A stretch of 64,000 bases of DNA from Coptis chinensis (GCA_015680905.1 CM027384.1:67463001-67527000), one strand, 5' to 3'; counted from the stretch's first letter, positions 21,635 to 33,600 are shown. A program made the numbers and translations. The notes: generated by a model from the letters alone, not told the origin.

Positions 21635-24201
21635 ATGAATCCGAATTGGTCACTTATAAACTTTGGGGATCTTTCTTCCCTAGAACTAATCTGAGAGAGA
21701 TTTCACATCCCTGCTGATATTGGTCTTGAGTGGGGGAGATTGTCTGATGAGTTAGCCTAGAAAGAAGTAGCGCTCATCACAATCGGTCAACTTAGGGCTG
21801 GACTCACCCTTCCCCTCCACCCACTGTTAAGAGAATGTCTGATCCACTTCAATCTTGCTCTTGGTCAAGTAGCACCCTTGTTCTACAGAACTGTCATGTA
21901 CTCTGCCATACTGGCAAAGAAACATGGATTCGTTCTGAATCGTTGGGTGTTTGGGTATTTTTATGAGGTCTGCCGTATTTGAAACCAATCTTACGACTAC
22001 CTCATGACTAGAGACAAGAATTTTCTGATCGTCTATTTTGTGGGGAAGCAGAGTGACGAGGGTTGGGCTGATCACCACCTTCGAGTGTTAGGTGGTGCAT
22101 GTTGATGGTGAGCCAGTGGGGATTCCTGTTCCCAGAAAACACACTCATGCTCCGACCAGTAAGTCTATTTTCTCATGAATTTTACAATCATCATAAAAGT
22201 CTTTCGACTGAGTTCCTTTGCTATGATTCTTTAGATGACTCTTTCCCCTAGAACCAATTAACTACAGCTAATGCTGCTATGGTGGACTTCATCAATAAGA
22301 TCCCCAAGGATCAAAGGATGCCTTGGGTGATAGTTCTTGACCCTACCCATTTCTTTGAATATTTCAACATGTTTGTTAAAGAACTGCTGGCACTTGCCCC
22401 CGACTTTTCCCCTTTTGGGATAAATACTATGAATTCTGGGCGCACAGTACTTCCTCCTCCTATGGATCAGGATGTTGGTCTTCTTCCTCCTCCAACTCAG
22501 GATGAATCCACTTTGATTACTAAAAGAAGAGGAAGCCGCAAAGGGAAGAGTTATGTGGCAACTTCCAGTGATGCTGCGACATCGGGTTCAGTTCAGGAGC
22601 CTGATGTCAGTGATGATTGTATAATCACTGGTAGGAGGGGCCCTAAACTACTGCATGAACTTCTGGCAGCTAGCAATTTTAAAAGGGAAGTACTCGCATC
22701 CAACCGCTCAAAGTTAAAGAGAACTGATTGTGCTCTTGCTCCTGGTGCTGCACCCTCAAGTAAGATAACCAAATTTTAACTTCTATCTGTGGATGAAGAG
22801 ATATCTTTTAAGGCTCCTATGAATGTTTCAAGTAAGATTTCTGAAAAAGTTACTGCACCACTACCAGTTCCAGACCCTCTCCTAGGTTCTGAACAGGGTG
22901 GTGACCATGTACCGTTGACTGTTAATCCTTTCCTCCCTGATGATCGAAAGGGGAAAGGCATCATTGAGACGGCCACCGCAACTGTTGCTCTCCTTCCTCC
23001 TCGAGCTGATAGGAGGAGGAGGGTAGATGATATGCCCTTCTCGCCAGAATCCCCAGACTCTCCTAAAAGGGAGATGATCGTGGAGATGAGGCGTTGGGGC
23101 CAACCTAATGAGCTTCCTGTTACCAATAAGCACTCCGTTAATGATGTTGACATCACGCTTGGAGTTCTGGAAGCTGTGCGACTTCCTGTTGATAGAGTTG
23201 AAGCTAGTATGGCTGGTAGTCTGGATCTGTCATTTCACAGATCTGCCATTTATCTTGCCAGGTAAAACTTCCTTCTCTATACAACATTCTATTTTTCTCA
23301 TTGAATCAATCTTTGTGACCTCTGTCAGTACAGCTGCCGATGACATGGCCACTAGCAATCTGAACTAGGCAAGAGATGTTATTGAGAAAAGGGCTGAGGA
23401 ACTGCAAGCCCAAGTAGACCCACTTTTGGCCAGAGAAAAAGTCAGATGATGGTTTCAGGAATATGAGAGAGCCGGTTGCCAACCTCCGAAACTCTCTAGA
23501 CAAGGCCCAAAAGGGAGCTACCAAGGCTGCTTCTTGGAAAGTGAAATTTTTGGAACTGCGCTCCTAATTCACCACCTTGCAAGCGAAGTATGACCGGGTC
23601 TAAGGGGAGCTTCACCGTAGGAATACAAAGATGAAAACCCTTGGCCAAGCCATTACTCATATGAATGAAGTCATAACAGGCTATTGGCGGAGACCTCTGA
23701 AATCTATTGGCGGAGACCTCTGAAATCTATTCCAAGGTGATGTAGGAGGTAAAGAAGAGGTTAGTTGAGAATGCTATTCATTTTGCTCTGAGAGTACTTG
23801 ATGTTTCTGAAGACTCCTTCAATGCAGCTAGACAAGTTAAGTTTGAGGAGGCAATTGAGGCTACTGGGTATGTTTCTCAGGTGAATAATCGGGGGGTGAC
23901 CAACCCTTTCATCTTATTTCCTGACTTGAATACGAGTATCTCAGTGATTCAGAATGAACTTATGCCCGATGCCTCCTCATCTTCTGAAGAAGACACCAAT
24001 GATGACATGCCTCCCGTTCAGCTTCCTTTTTTGCCTGTGCCCGTTTCAGGTGAATGTTCTGTTCATCCTTCAACCATCCCAGCCAGTCCAACTACAGAGT
24101 CAGTTCCTGAGAGTGGTCCAGGAGTTCTTGATGCTGGTGCAGTAGCAAGTACTGATGCTGAAATGAAATTCTATTCTACCACTACTCAACAGGCTAAGTA
24201 A
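21635..24201 (+). pseudogene. Spliced antisense gene of Z (putative-gypsy-type domain plus coiled coil)
   Basis: Runs opposite to the gag-pol of Z. Exon 1 (21635-22158) encodes GQLRAGLTLPLHPLLRECLI then HFNLALGQVAPLFYR, which resembles the putative gypsy-type transposon family PF04195. Intron 1 is 22159-22234 (GTAAGT...TTTAG); exon 2 (22235-23261) includes MPWVIVLDPTHFFEYFN and a Pro/Ser-rich linker; intron 2 is 23262-23328 (GTAAAA...GTCAG). Both introns recur in T with nearly equal lengths. The last exon has a coiled-coil-like region and ends FILFPDLN...SSSEEDTNDDMPP with stop near 24200. Broken by a TGA 18 codons in (shared with T), a TAG near 21759 and frameshifts after 23360. Extra antisense ORFs after pol are known in the Tat lineage (Retand, Ogre relatives); their function is unknown. 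Confidence 0.7.
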
Positions 24202-24554
24202 AGACTTAGCTATTCAGTTCATGATTTAGAAAACATTTATTTTGAAACAATTTTTCTATGGGTATGTAATATTGAGCTATATTGCTCGCATACTATTTAC
24301 TTACTGAGCTCTGCAGATCTTCTAGTTTATGCATGCATTTAAAACATTCAATGTTATATAACATATAATGACATGAACTACTATGTATATTCTACCCCTG
24401 ATGCCCCCAAAGTTTATTTGAAACAACAATAGGTGACCCTAATAGGCTAAACAGGTTAAAATAAGGCATAACCAGAATCTGATCAGGATGTTCGATCGTA
24501 ATAGAGAAACAACGTCGTCACAGTGGAGCCATGTGTCCATGAGAAGGTAACTTG

Positions 24555-24557
24555 GTG
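24555..24557. repeat. Target-site duplication of the CACTA element (GTG)
   Basis: GTG at 24555-24557 and again at 31584-31586. Removing one copy and the element restores AACTTGGTGCCTTAAGCAC, which aligns with T at about 55395-55412. Confidence 0.9.
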
Positions 24558-24899
24558 CACTATTAAAAAAAGACTTATAATGACGGCTAAAAGCTGTCAT
24601 GAAACAAATTTAATGACATTTTTTCATTAAAAAAACAACCGTCATTATAGAGCCTGTCATAAAAGTTTACAAAAACCATCATTAAAATTATGACGGGTTT
24701 GGTAAAACCATTATGTGCCTCAATGATTATATGTCAAAAATAGGGCTAAAGCCGTCATAATAGGAGAATTTTTTTTAACAGTTACATTGGTAACCGTTAT
24801 TAATTGTGGTCCAAGCGTCATAATTTTCTGTAAAAACTATCAAGAAAGTTGTTCCGTTTGTGATGTTTTTTCAAAAACCGTCATAAAAATATACATTTT

Positions 24900-27800
24900 T
24901 TGAAAAATAAAAAAAATTAATTTTATACCCTGAAAATTTTAGAAATCATTTAGCATGATCACCAATGTAACAAACTCACCAATTCATGATCCATTCACAA
25001 AACATAATCCATTAATTAGCTAGTAAACATTGATCTTCACTACAAGTAATTGACTTTCATAAGATTATCAATATATACCATTGTAACAGACTTTATACAT
25101 GATCATTCAAAAACTTTTTTTTTTTAAAAAACTATTCATATATATAAATATGTGAGGTAGCTCCCGGCCTCTGACAAAATGAGTCTGCCATCGTCACCCT
25201 CTTCCGTTCATCCTTTGAACTTACCTAGTCAAGGAGTGAACCACCTACATAAAAATCAAACCAACAAACTAAACCAAGTGTGCAAGTGATAGTTACAAAT
25301 TTTAACAAAGTATCTACATTCTCAATACATCTAACCACTTCAAGCAACAAGGCTAGGTGTTAAATATTGTCGACTAGTTACTAGGTAAGCAAGGGCTACC
25401 ACGATCACCAACCCATAAAAGGAAGCTAACCCTACCTTAGTGCAAGGTAGCTAAGTATGGTGAATCTCACATACTAAATGAGATTAATCGGGTCTTAAGG
25501 TGTAGTAAAACTATGATCAGAAAAAAAAGTATGTCTTAGAATTGTAGAATACTCCAACAAAAATAGAATCCACACAGCCTAAACTTCAAGTAAGACTTAC
25601 ACATTTAGTTAGTTGGTTCTTGTGAATTCGGAGTTTGTGCTTGCGCTGAACCCATAACTGGAAATGAAGTTATGCCTAAAATCTGTAAAGTGCACATCTA
25701 ATGAAACTCGGTGAACGTTTGGCCGTAAGGTCTAAAAATTAACAATCACATGATATGATTGAGAACAAATTTTTAAGAATAAAAACTAGCCTAATAAGTT
25801 ATTAATTAGAATTGAGCTATTAAAATACAACATCATCAAGACCACTATAACATCATCAAGACCAGATTTAACTTATAGTATGAATTCATGTAAATGAATA
25901 AAATGACAGGGAACAACTAAAACTTGTAAAAATGTTACTACCAAACAAGCCATACATATATAATATGACTGTGTATTACAGACTCTCAAAATATAAGCTA
26001 ACTCACCAAGTCTAATCAAGAAAAGACATATTAGAAAGCTACTAGTAATAACTCAAGTCCAATTAGAGCAATGAAGCCACCCACCTTTACTAACACTGAA
26101 TCATTAGAAAACTAAGGAGGGGAATCCATGTGCTTCTTCAAATCTAAGTTTCAAGTATCAAACACCAGATACAATAAGCATCTATCTTTCAATGTGCCCT
26201 ACATCTTGCAAACCGTGTGTAAAAAAAAACATCAGAGACAATATATTTAGGGAGAGTAACCATAATCATAAGAACACTAACAGAAACAAAAAATAGACTA
26301 CTCCAGAAAAACCTAACAATTTTACCAACGACGAAGTCTCAATAATCAAGTACCAATTGAATGCATTTCCATATTAAGGATTGCAAATGATCGATGATAA
26401 TAAATATTTTAGCTAGAAGACACATGACATGGATCCATACTCTATTATCAGGGGAAATATGGAATTGCTTGCCTAGCCAGCTCCTTAAAATTTCATCAAG
26501 TTAATAAATAAAATAAAACGATAATTAAATTCCATGCTTCCTTCTTACTGTCTAAGTAGCACAGATAAATTTGACCACAGAAAAATGATGTGAAACAAAA
26601 CCAAACCAAGAGCACAATATCTCAACTAAATGAACGTTCATTGCATCCACTCTTCTATTGTCAATTGACAAAAACAAAGATATATGCTCAATGAGAATCA
26701 ATCAGATTGAAGCAATTAATCTTCAAGTAAAGTAGGTCTAAAACAATTACAATAAACTTAAACTGATTCATATATCTACGTTCAAAGAAACGCAAAAGCA
26801 CAAATTCTAACACAAAGAACTGATTTGAAACATATGAGAAATAAAGACAGAAAAATACCAAAAATGGATTACCTTAAGTTTGATATCATCATAAGGATAA
26901 TCAACAACAACAAGAACTCTTAACTGGTCATAAGGATAATCAGCATCAAGTTCATGTATGTATGTAAACATAAGAAGTCTAGAAGGTCATGTATGTATTA
27001 ATATATGTATGTTTAGTGTCTAACAAGTTCACTACTTGGTACAACTTTGAAGTGTTTAAGCCTTGGTTACTGCATAGTGGCTACTGAAATTCTATAGCAT
27101 TCAAGCAAAGCATGGGGGGAAGGGATCAAGTATCATGAAAATCCACAATGCAACATAAGAAACATATCAGCACATACTTGCCATGTTTTGAGCTGGTCTC
27201 AAGCTGAACCATGGCTAAGGCTAAGCTACACAAGATGAAAATGAGGTACATATATCTGTACATCACATTCACTAGAGTTAGAGTAACCAAAAGGACAAAT
27301 GAAATAGTGAAATACTACAAACACTCATCAATGGTGAACTATTTGAGCAGTATACTAACCTACCCTATGCTAGGATTCAATTATTAAACTTGGTCAAAGA
27401 AGAATGCAAATTCAAACAAAAGGGGTTGGCTTGTTTAAGTGGGATACACCTAGATAGGCCATAGGAAGATATTAAAATCAAATGCATACTAACCAAAAGA
27501 AGTAAATACACAAATATTTTATCAATTTAATTGAACTGATCAATAATCAATTTCCTTTCTTAATTGATTAGTAATCAATTAATCAATCCATTAATTAGCT
27601 AGCTAGACTGCACTACGACTGAATGAAACAGAATGCAACCCCATCTGAGCATTTTATCAGACATCTTGTGCACAAAACGGAAGCTTGTGTAGAAATCCCA
27701 ACACCCACCCATCCATAGTGTAAAGTTAATTATACAACAGCTGTAAGAGTTCTAAATTTCAATTTTTAACTTGATATGTGAGTTAGAAGTGCCTTGAAAT

Positions 27801-28264
27801 GAAACAGATTAGAAGATTTCAAAATTAGTTTGTATGAACCATTAGAAAAAATTGACCATATCATGATTATGGCCAAAGGAGAATGAACTAATATTCAAAC
27901 AACATAATTTTTTTTTCGACTAAAAACCCAAAATTTTCATTCAAATTGGGGGAAATCAGATTCAAAATATCAACTTTTATTCCTTAAAAACATCAAGAAG
28001 GATGAAATATGGAAAAGAATATTACTTGTTCGCAAACGTTCAGCAAAAATCAGAATCCTTCTTGGCAAAAATCAGACTCCTCTAACAGCGAGTGGACGAT
28101 GGAAGAGGAAGATGGAATAGTTCAGGGTTTTGTGCAGAAGTTCGAGGGAAGATGAAACTCTTAGAAGAAGGGTTTGAGATGAGAAAATGGTTTGAGAAGA
28201 GATGGAGTCGGGGGTTTGCACTTTTCAGTGCTTTGGAAGTTTGGTTTTAGAATTTATTAGCTAA
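24900..28264. other. Interior of the CACTA element without a clear gene
   Basis: No frame of 60 codons starts here. On the minus strand I see exon-like pieces only: 25605-25657 (acceptor TCATTTCCAG, then a frame starting MGSAQAQTPNSQEPTN and a stop) and about 26872-26955 (a frame with two similar DYPYD units before a possible GTAATC donor). These could be remnants of captured or transposase-gene exons; support is weak. Confidence 0.35.
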
Positions 28265-28935
28265 GGGGTCGTTTGTTTTTCTGAGCCTATGAATGCTGAA
28301 TGGCTCATCCTCTGAATGCTAAATGCTGATTGCTGAATTCTAAAAAACATGTTTGTTTTCTGTTAGAATAACCTGGCTCTGAAGGCTGAATATAAATCAT
28401 TCGAACAATTTTATTCATGCTATCTATTTTAAACACTAACTTGATTTCTTGTTAAACAAAATATATATTATATTAGAGGAGAAGAGATGGATTATCGAAA
28501 AAAATAAATGATAAATAAATTTATTTAAAATATGCTTTCACAAATATATTTTAACAGTTTATTTTCATATTTTGTTTATTTTCAGAATATATATATGTAA
28601 TTCTATTTTTAATAAAGTGGATATCATTCACCCAAAAAAATGAAAAAACCCGTGACGCTAACATCAAATTTTGAAGAACTTATTTTGAAGCCATAAAAGT
28701 CAAGGTAGGAAAGTAGATGGGTTCTTAAGAAAAGGCAAGAAGGGACTTTCTTGTTTCAAGTATTAGAATTCAAAGATTGAGGAAGAAATTTTGGTGTTGA
28801 ATCTTTGCATGCTAAAAAAGTACCACTGAATGCTTAAACTACTTCAAAAAAACAAACAAGTTTTGAACCTCTGAATGCTTAAAACTTAAGTTTAAGAGGC
28901 TCTGAATGCTGAATTCAAAAAAAACAAACAACCCC
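28265..28935. mobile_element. Tourist-like MITE (PIF/Harbinger type)
   Basis: 671 bp. Left end GGGGTCGTTTGTTTTTCTGA; the right end complement reads GGGGTTGTTTGTTTTTTTTG. It is flanked by TAA at 28262-28264 and 28936-28938, the 3-bp TWA duplication used by PIF/Harbinger elements. GAATGCTGAAT repeats lie near both ends. No coding capacity is seen. Confidence 0.75.
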
Positions 28936-29120
28936 TAAATCTCTTTTGAGTCTTGACGGTTGACTCTAAATACCAAATCCAAAACCAGCGGCCTTATATT
29001 ATTGACGGTTAACTGATTCGTTTTATTTTTTGGTATTTTTTGTTATTTTTTAATGTTCTTGACGGTTCAATTGATATCCCAAAAAATAAAAAATTATGGA
29101 AGGTGTTGACGGTTTATTAA

Positions 29121-29129
29121 ATTGCTAAC
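29121..29129. repeat. Target-site duplication of the Mutator-like element (ATTGCTAAC)
   Basis: The nine bases ATTGCTAAC occur at 29121-29129 and 31329-31337, a perfect match of the size produced by Mutator-type transposases. Confidence 0.8.
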
Positions 29130-29312
29130 CAAGAAATGAGACTCAGCCCCTTGGTTCTAACCCGGTTGAGCATAAACTCCCTCCCATCAGCCCATACCAC
29201 ATAACCTCCCTATTATTTAGGTCTCATTAAATAACCTCCCTATTTTCCAAAAAAAAATAAAATCCGGTCCGTTTTTTTTTTCATTTTATCTTATTTCCTT
29301 TTTTACCCTTTT

Positions 29313-29566
29313 GAGATTGAAAATTTTTGACACCTGACATAATATATGTAAATATATTTTTGCATAGTCATATATATGTAAAACTATATTTACATAGTCA
29401 TTGGAGCTATGAAAACTTAAATTTACATAGTAACTTTTGGGATTGAAAATTTCCCGGCACCTGACAGAATATATGTAAATATATTTTTACATACTCATAT
29501 ATATGTAAAACTATATTTACATAGTCACTGGAGCTATGAAAAATTAAATTTACATAGTAACTTGAT
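29313..29566 (+). repeat. Direct duplication of about 126 bp
   Basis: Two adjacent copies (29313-29438 and from 29439) share ACACCTGAC / GCACCTGAC, then ATATATGTAAATATATTTTT and ACTATATTTACATAGTCA, with a few differences. Confidence 0.8.
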
Positions 29567-30042
29567 CTATGAAAATTTAAATTTAGAAGAGTGTGTTTAC
29601 AAGTCTACAAACAAATAAGAAATTATGTATGATAAATTGTTTTCACATAATATTTCTTTGAAATTGACTAATCTAACATCTGACATAACGAACTCATGTA
29701 ATTTTATATGGCCTGTTAAAATGTATTTTTACACAGTAGATTACTACAACTGATATCCGACATAACTGATCTATACACAATAACTTGACCTATGAAAAGT
29801 TATATTTTCATAGAGAAAACAGATCGATTATAACCTATGCAAAATTATTTTTACACGGTATATATTTCTTAAACATAACAAACCCAACTGTTTTACCAAC
29901 TGAAAAAATAAAACAGATTCCCATTATATAATCTACCAGCAATACATTAAGCCAAATTAACCTTTTTACATCCATAATTCTAACAATTGTAGTTATTGCA
30001 TCAAAGATCTAACAAATCCACTAAGAGCTGATTAAACAAAAA

Positions 30043-31068
30043 TCAACTCCTCATTTCTTGCATTCTTCTTTTGGATCCCATGTTCTTTGTTATGATATAT
30101 ATATGATCAACTCCAAGCCTTTTCTCAAAATCTGCCACAAGACCAAGCGTAGGTAATGCGGAAGCTCTAAAGGTCTTGTATGACTTATGCTCGTTTACAT
30201 TCTGTTACAATGAGAGAAAACCAATTAATAACAAAGATTATCTATGCAAACTTTAAAATGCATAAATAAATTACCATACAAATTTAAAAGTGCAGAGTAA
30301 AACTATTATGCAAATTTAAGAATGCAGATCGAGTAAAACTACTATACATACTATACAAATATAAAATTACAGAGTAAAACTACAACACAAACATGAAAAT
30401 GCAAAGTAAAACTACTACACAAATTTAAGAATGCATAATAAAACTACTATGCAAATGTAAGAATGCATAATAAAACTACTATACGTACTATACAAATCTA
30501 AAATTGCAGAGTAAAACTACAATACAAACATGAAAATGCAAAGTAAAACTACTACGCAAATTTAAGAATGCATAGTAAAACTATTACACAAATTTAAAAG
30601 AACACAGAGTAAAACTATCACCACACATACATAAACATAAAAAAGCAGAGTAAAAATACTACGCAAATTTACGAATGCAGAGTAAAAACTACTACGAAAA
30701 TATAAAAATGCATACTAAAACTACTACATACACAAACATAAAAATGTATAATAAATCCAAACTTGAAATTGCAAAACTATGAAAATTATAAAATACATAG
30801 TAAAATCACTAAACAAATGTAAATTCATATTTACAAACTAACTCATGAAAATTTATTTTAATTTTTCATACAAATTTATAAAAATATTATTAAATGTTGA
30901 AGATTCTCACCAGATTTGGTTTGTTCACTGTAGTTTTTGGAGCAACCATCTTCTCAATTTCATCTCCATCTCTTCTAGAACTTAAAGGTTTGATTTTTTT
31001 TTGTTTGGATTTTTAGCTTTTTTGAAATTGTAGATCGAGTTTTTCCTTTTCTCTATTGTTTCTTTCAT
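30043..31068 (-). pseudogene. Two-exon gene fragment carried by the Mutator-like element
   Basis: On the minus strand a frame running KKIKPLSSRRDGDEIEKM then VAPKTTVNKPNL ends at a donor (CTG|GTGAGA, 30911/30910). After an intron of 709 bases an acceptor TTGTAACAG leads, in the same phase, into NVNEHKSYKTFRASALPTLG, later DFEKRLGVDHIYIITKN, and a TGA stop at 30043-30045. An ATG at 31066-31068 would begin the first exon, but its frame is off by one at a nine-A run (about 31002-31010), so the gene looks broken or the run is misread. I do not recognise the protein. The lysine-rich start could be a nuclear-localisation signal. Likely a captured host-gene piece; both splice sites and the protein are inferred. 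Confidence 0.4.
30228..30775 (+). repeat. Minisatellite, unit about 30 to 33 bp
   Basis: Roughly 15 degenerate tandem units of the form AATGCAGAGTAAAACTACTA followed by CGCAAATTTAAG. It fills most of the putative intron of the gene fragment at 30043-31068. Confidence 0.85.
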
Positions 31069-31787
31069 ATTTTTTGTTGATGATTCGTCCACTTTATTCT
31101 CTTGTACTATGTGAATTTAGACTGGCATGAGAAGATATTTTAGATATAAAAAGCTAGAAAGAAGAAAGTGAGAAGAAAGAGAAAAAATAGAATGATTCAC
31201 AGGTTAAGTGGGGGTAATTTTGTCAGTTTTCTATTTTATAAAAAAGAGGGAGGTTTTGTGAGTTGTTACGAATTGGGGGGTTTTAATGGACCCAATTGTT
31301 AACCAGGGAGATTAAACTCAAATCCTGCATTGCTAACTTGACTATTTTTTGTAAACCCGTCATTAAATCATAAGATTTTCATGACGCCTATGTCATACAA
31401 GACATAATATTGCAACAGTCGTCATAAATTCATAATATTTTCTTGACGCCTGTGTGAGACACGACATGATGTGGCAACAATTGTCATAAAAATATCACCA
31501 AGACACCTATTTTGACGGTTTTCAACAAAGCCGTCAAGATAGATTAAAAACAAGCGTCATAATATGTCATTTTTTTAGTAGTGGTGCCTTAAGCACAACA
31601 CTGTGTTTAATAATGATAGGTCCTGTCTATTTAAAAAATAAATAGTTTATCACCAGAATAATAGTAGAGGAGTCTTCCTCAGCGCCATCTTGCCAATATA
31701 ATTCCATGCCAATGATTGCGTGCTAGGATCTGGATCCAACCCAGATCTTCCTAACAACCCCCATTAGTGATGTTATGATAGTGCAAA

Positions 31788-31979
31788 GAACTGGCATACA
31801 GTTCGGGCTGGCCCAAGAACACTATCTCTGGTTCCAAGTCAAGCTGGCATACAGTTTACTGAACAGTTAGTGTGGTTAGATTCCATAAAGGCTTAACCCA
31901 TCGAGAATAATCTCAGTCTTAAAGAACTAGCATACAGTTCAGGCTGCATGGGGATGAAAAAAGAACTAGCATATAGTTC
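31788..31979 (-). repeat. Palindrome cluster between pol and antisense gene in Z
   Basis: GAACTGGCATACAGTTC (31788-31804), AGCTGGCATACAGTTT (31842-31857), GAACTAGCATACAGTTC (31924-31940) and GAACTAGCATATAGTTC (31963-31979) are four copies of a 6-bp inverted repeat around a 5-base loop; a decayed copy lies near 32015. The same cluster is found in T (55024-55201). Confidence 0.8.
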
Positions 31980-32189
31980 GGCTTCCCCAAACTAAGTATC
32001 TCTGGTTCCAAAGCAAATTGGTATACAATGTTCTTGAATAGATAGAGAGAAGATAATTCCCTAAAGGCTTAGTCCATTATGGATAATAAATAAAGAGCTG
32101 ACGCAAGGAATAAATTTGATTGCAAGGTGAGGACCTTTATTGATAACTGGAGAGAATAAACAATGCATAAAGAAGCATAAAATAATAAT

Positions 32190-33600
32190 TTATTGATAGT
32201 ACTTGCGAAGGTGCTTTGCATTCTATGGTTTGACAAGAACATCCCCTTTAACAGTACGTAAGTAGTAAAAACCAATTCGGCCAACCTTGTCGATGATGTA
32301 TGCTCCTTCCCAGTTGGGCTCAAGCTTGCCGTTATGCTCTGGGATCTCACGCAAAACCAAATCGCCAGATTTGAAAGCTCGAATTCAGACTCTCTTGTCG
32401 TATGATCTTTCTAGAATCTGCTGGTTGGCAGCCATGCGAAATGCGGCACCTTCCCACTTTTCATCCAGGAGATCCATTTCTCTACATAACAATTCCTCAT
32501 TATCCAGGGTGTGCACAATGTCTGACTTTTGAGTAGGAGCTATCAGTTCGGGAGGTATGACAGCTTCAGTTCTGTAGGTCAGTGAAAATGGAGACTCGCC
32601 AGTCGATCGTCTAGGTGTAGTTCGGTATGCCCATAGGATATTAGGTAGTTCCTCTACCCATAAACCCTTTGCGTCATCTAGTTTGCGCTTCATGTTATCC
32701 AAAATAACCCTATTGGAGGCCTCAGCCTGGCCATTGCCTTGTGGATACCTTGAAGTTGAGAAAAGATTGGTGATATATAACTCTTCACAAAGTTTAGTGA
32801 CCAATCTGCCAACAAATTGTTGCTCATTATCTGAGATAATGACTTTGGGTATGCCAAACTTACAGACAATGTTGTTCCAAATGAACTTTCTAATATCCTG
32901 TTCTCGAATGAAGACAAGGGGAACTACTTCTATCCACTTGATGAAGTAATCTGACGCGACCAGTAAGAATCTGACATTACTGGGAGCGGGTGGCAAGGGT
33001 CCCATAATGTCAGTTCGCCACTGTGCAAATGGTCATGGGCTGGCCAATGGGTGTAACTCTGTCACTGGAGCATGGATAAGCGGAGCATGTCGCTAACACT
33101 TTTCATATTTGCGAGCAAAAACTTGTGCATTCTTTTGCATGTAAGGCCAAAAGTACCCTTGCCTTTGGATCTTGAGAGTGAGTGTTCTGCCTCCAACATG
33201 ATTGCCACAAATTCCTCCATAAACCTATCATATGACCTGTTCAGTGAGGTCTAGGGAGAGGTATCAGAGATGAGGTCCCAGGAAGGACTTCTTGTAAATA
33301 TCATCTCCAATGAGGGTGAATTTTGGTACCTTTGCAAGCAGACGCCTTGCTGTGTTCTTATCCTCTGGGAGTGTCCTGTCCTTGAGGTAAGACTTGTATA
33401 GATTCATCCAGTTTGGTGTGGTGGCTGGAATAACACAAATTTTTATAACAGTGGGTGCTTAGATGCTAGGTTTGTCCTAGAACTCTATAGGGATGGAGCG
33501 AGACTCGCTATTGCCCAACATTAAGGCAATATATGCCAAAGCATCTGTGTGTCGATTTTCTAATTGAGGCGGCTGATAAAACTGAATATTCTCAAACTTC
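32190..33600 (-). pseudogene. Integrase of Z
   Basis: On the minus strand a core segment is open for 206 codons (33005-32385). The three catalytic acidic residues can be placed: D in RTDIMGPLPP (about 33010), D in IISDNEQQF (about 32835) and E in QAEASNRVI (about 32720). The usual SDNG(Q) glycine is Glu here. The C-terminal part ends VKP...KYYQ with stop 32190-32192; the zinc-finger side (33000-33300) is broken. It joins Ty3/gypsy DNA to the chromosome. Toward 33600 the text belongs to the linker after the second RNase H. Confidence 0.8.

Larger units (their letters stand above)
21443..24557 (-). mobile_element. Tat-like LTR retrotransposon Z, 3' part
   Basis: Part of the oldest element of the stack, collinear with T 55400-58705 in the opposite direction. 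It contains the antisense gene and its flanks. It ends at the O insertion on the left and at the CACTA insertion on the right (GTG duplication). The 3' LTR of Z should lie before the window, beyond O. The stretch 24202-24557 is noncoding. Confidence 0.85.
29130..31328. mobile_element. Mutator-like element inside the CACTA transposon
   Basis: 2199 bp between perfect 9-bp duplications. The ends are degenerate inverted repeats: the left end contains GAAATGAGACTCAGCCCCTT then GGTT, and the right end on its complement reads GGATTTGAGTTTAATCTCCC then TGGTT. Both are followed by AACCTCCCT blocks. It splits the right subterminal repeat array of the CACTA element. No transposase is seen; a two-exon gene fragment is carried on the minus strand, so it may be a Pack-MULE-type element. 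Confidence 0.65.
24558..31583. mobile_element. Non-autonomous CACTA (En/Spm-type) DNA transposon
   Basis: 7026 bp. The termini are CACTATTAAAAAAAGACTTA on the left and, on the complementary strand of the right end, CACTACTAAAAAAATGACAT, with the 3-bp duplication typical of CACTA elements. Subterminal repeats of GACGGTTTT / CCGTCAT type lie at 24590-24900 and at 28950-29110 plus 31349-31560; the latter block is split by the Mutator-like element. No long ORF and no recognisable transposase domain is visible, so it would depend on an outside transposase. The interior (24900-28264) is AT-rich with only small exon-like pieces. Confidence 0.9.

Noticed and set aside
22279..23265. A resident host gene at 22279-23265
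   Set aside because: The same exons and introns occur in T in the same relation to pol, so this is the antisense gene of a retrotransposon family, not a host locus.
30228..30775. CRISPR-like array
   Set aside because: The units are direct tandem repeats without unique spacers, and the context is plant transposon DNA; it is a minisatellite.
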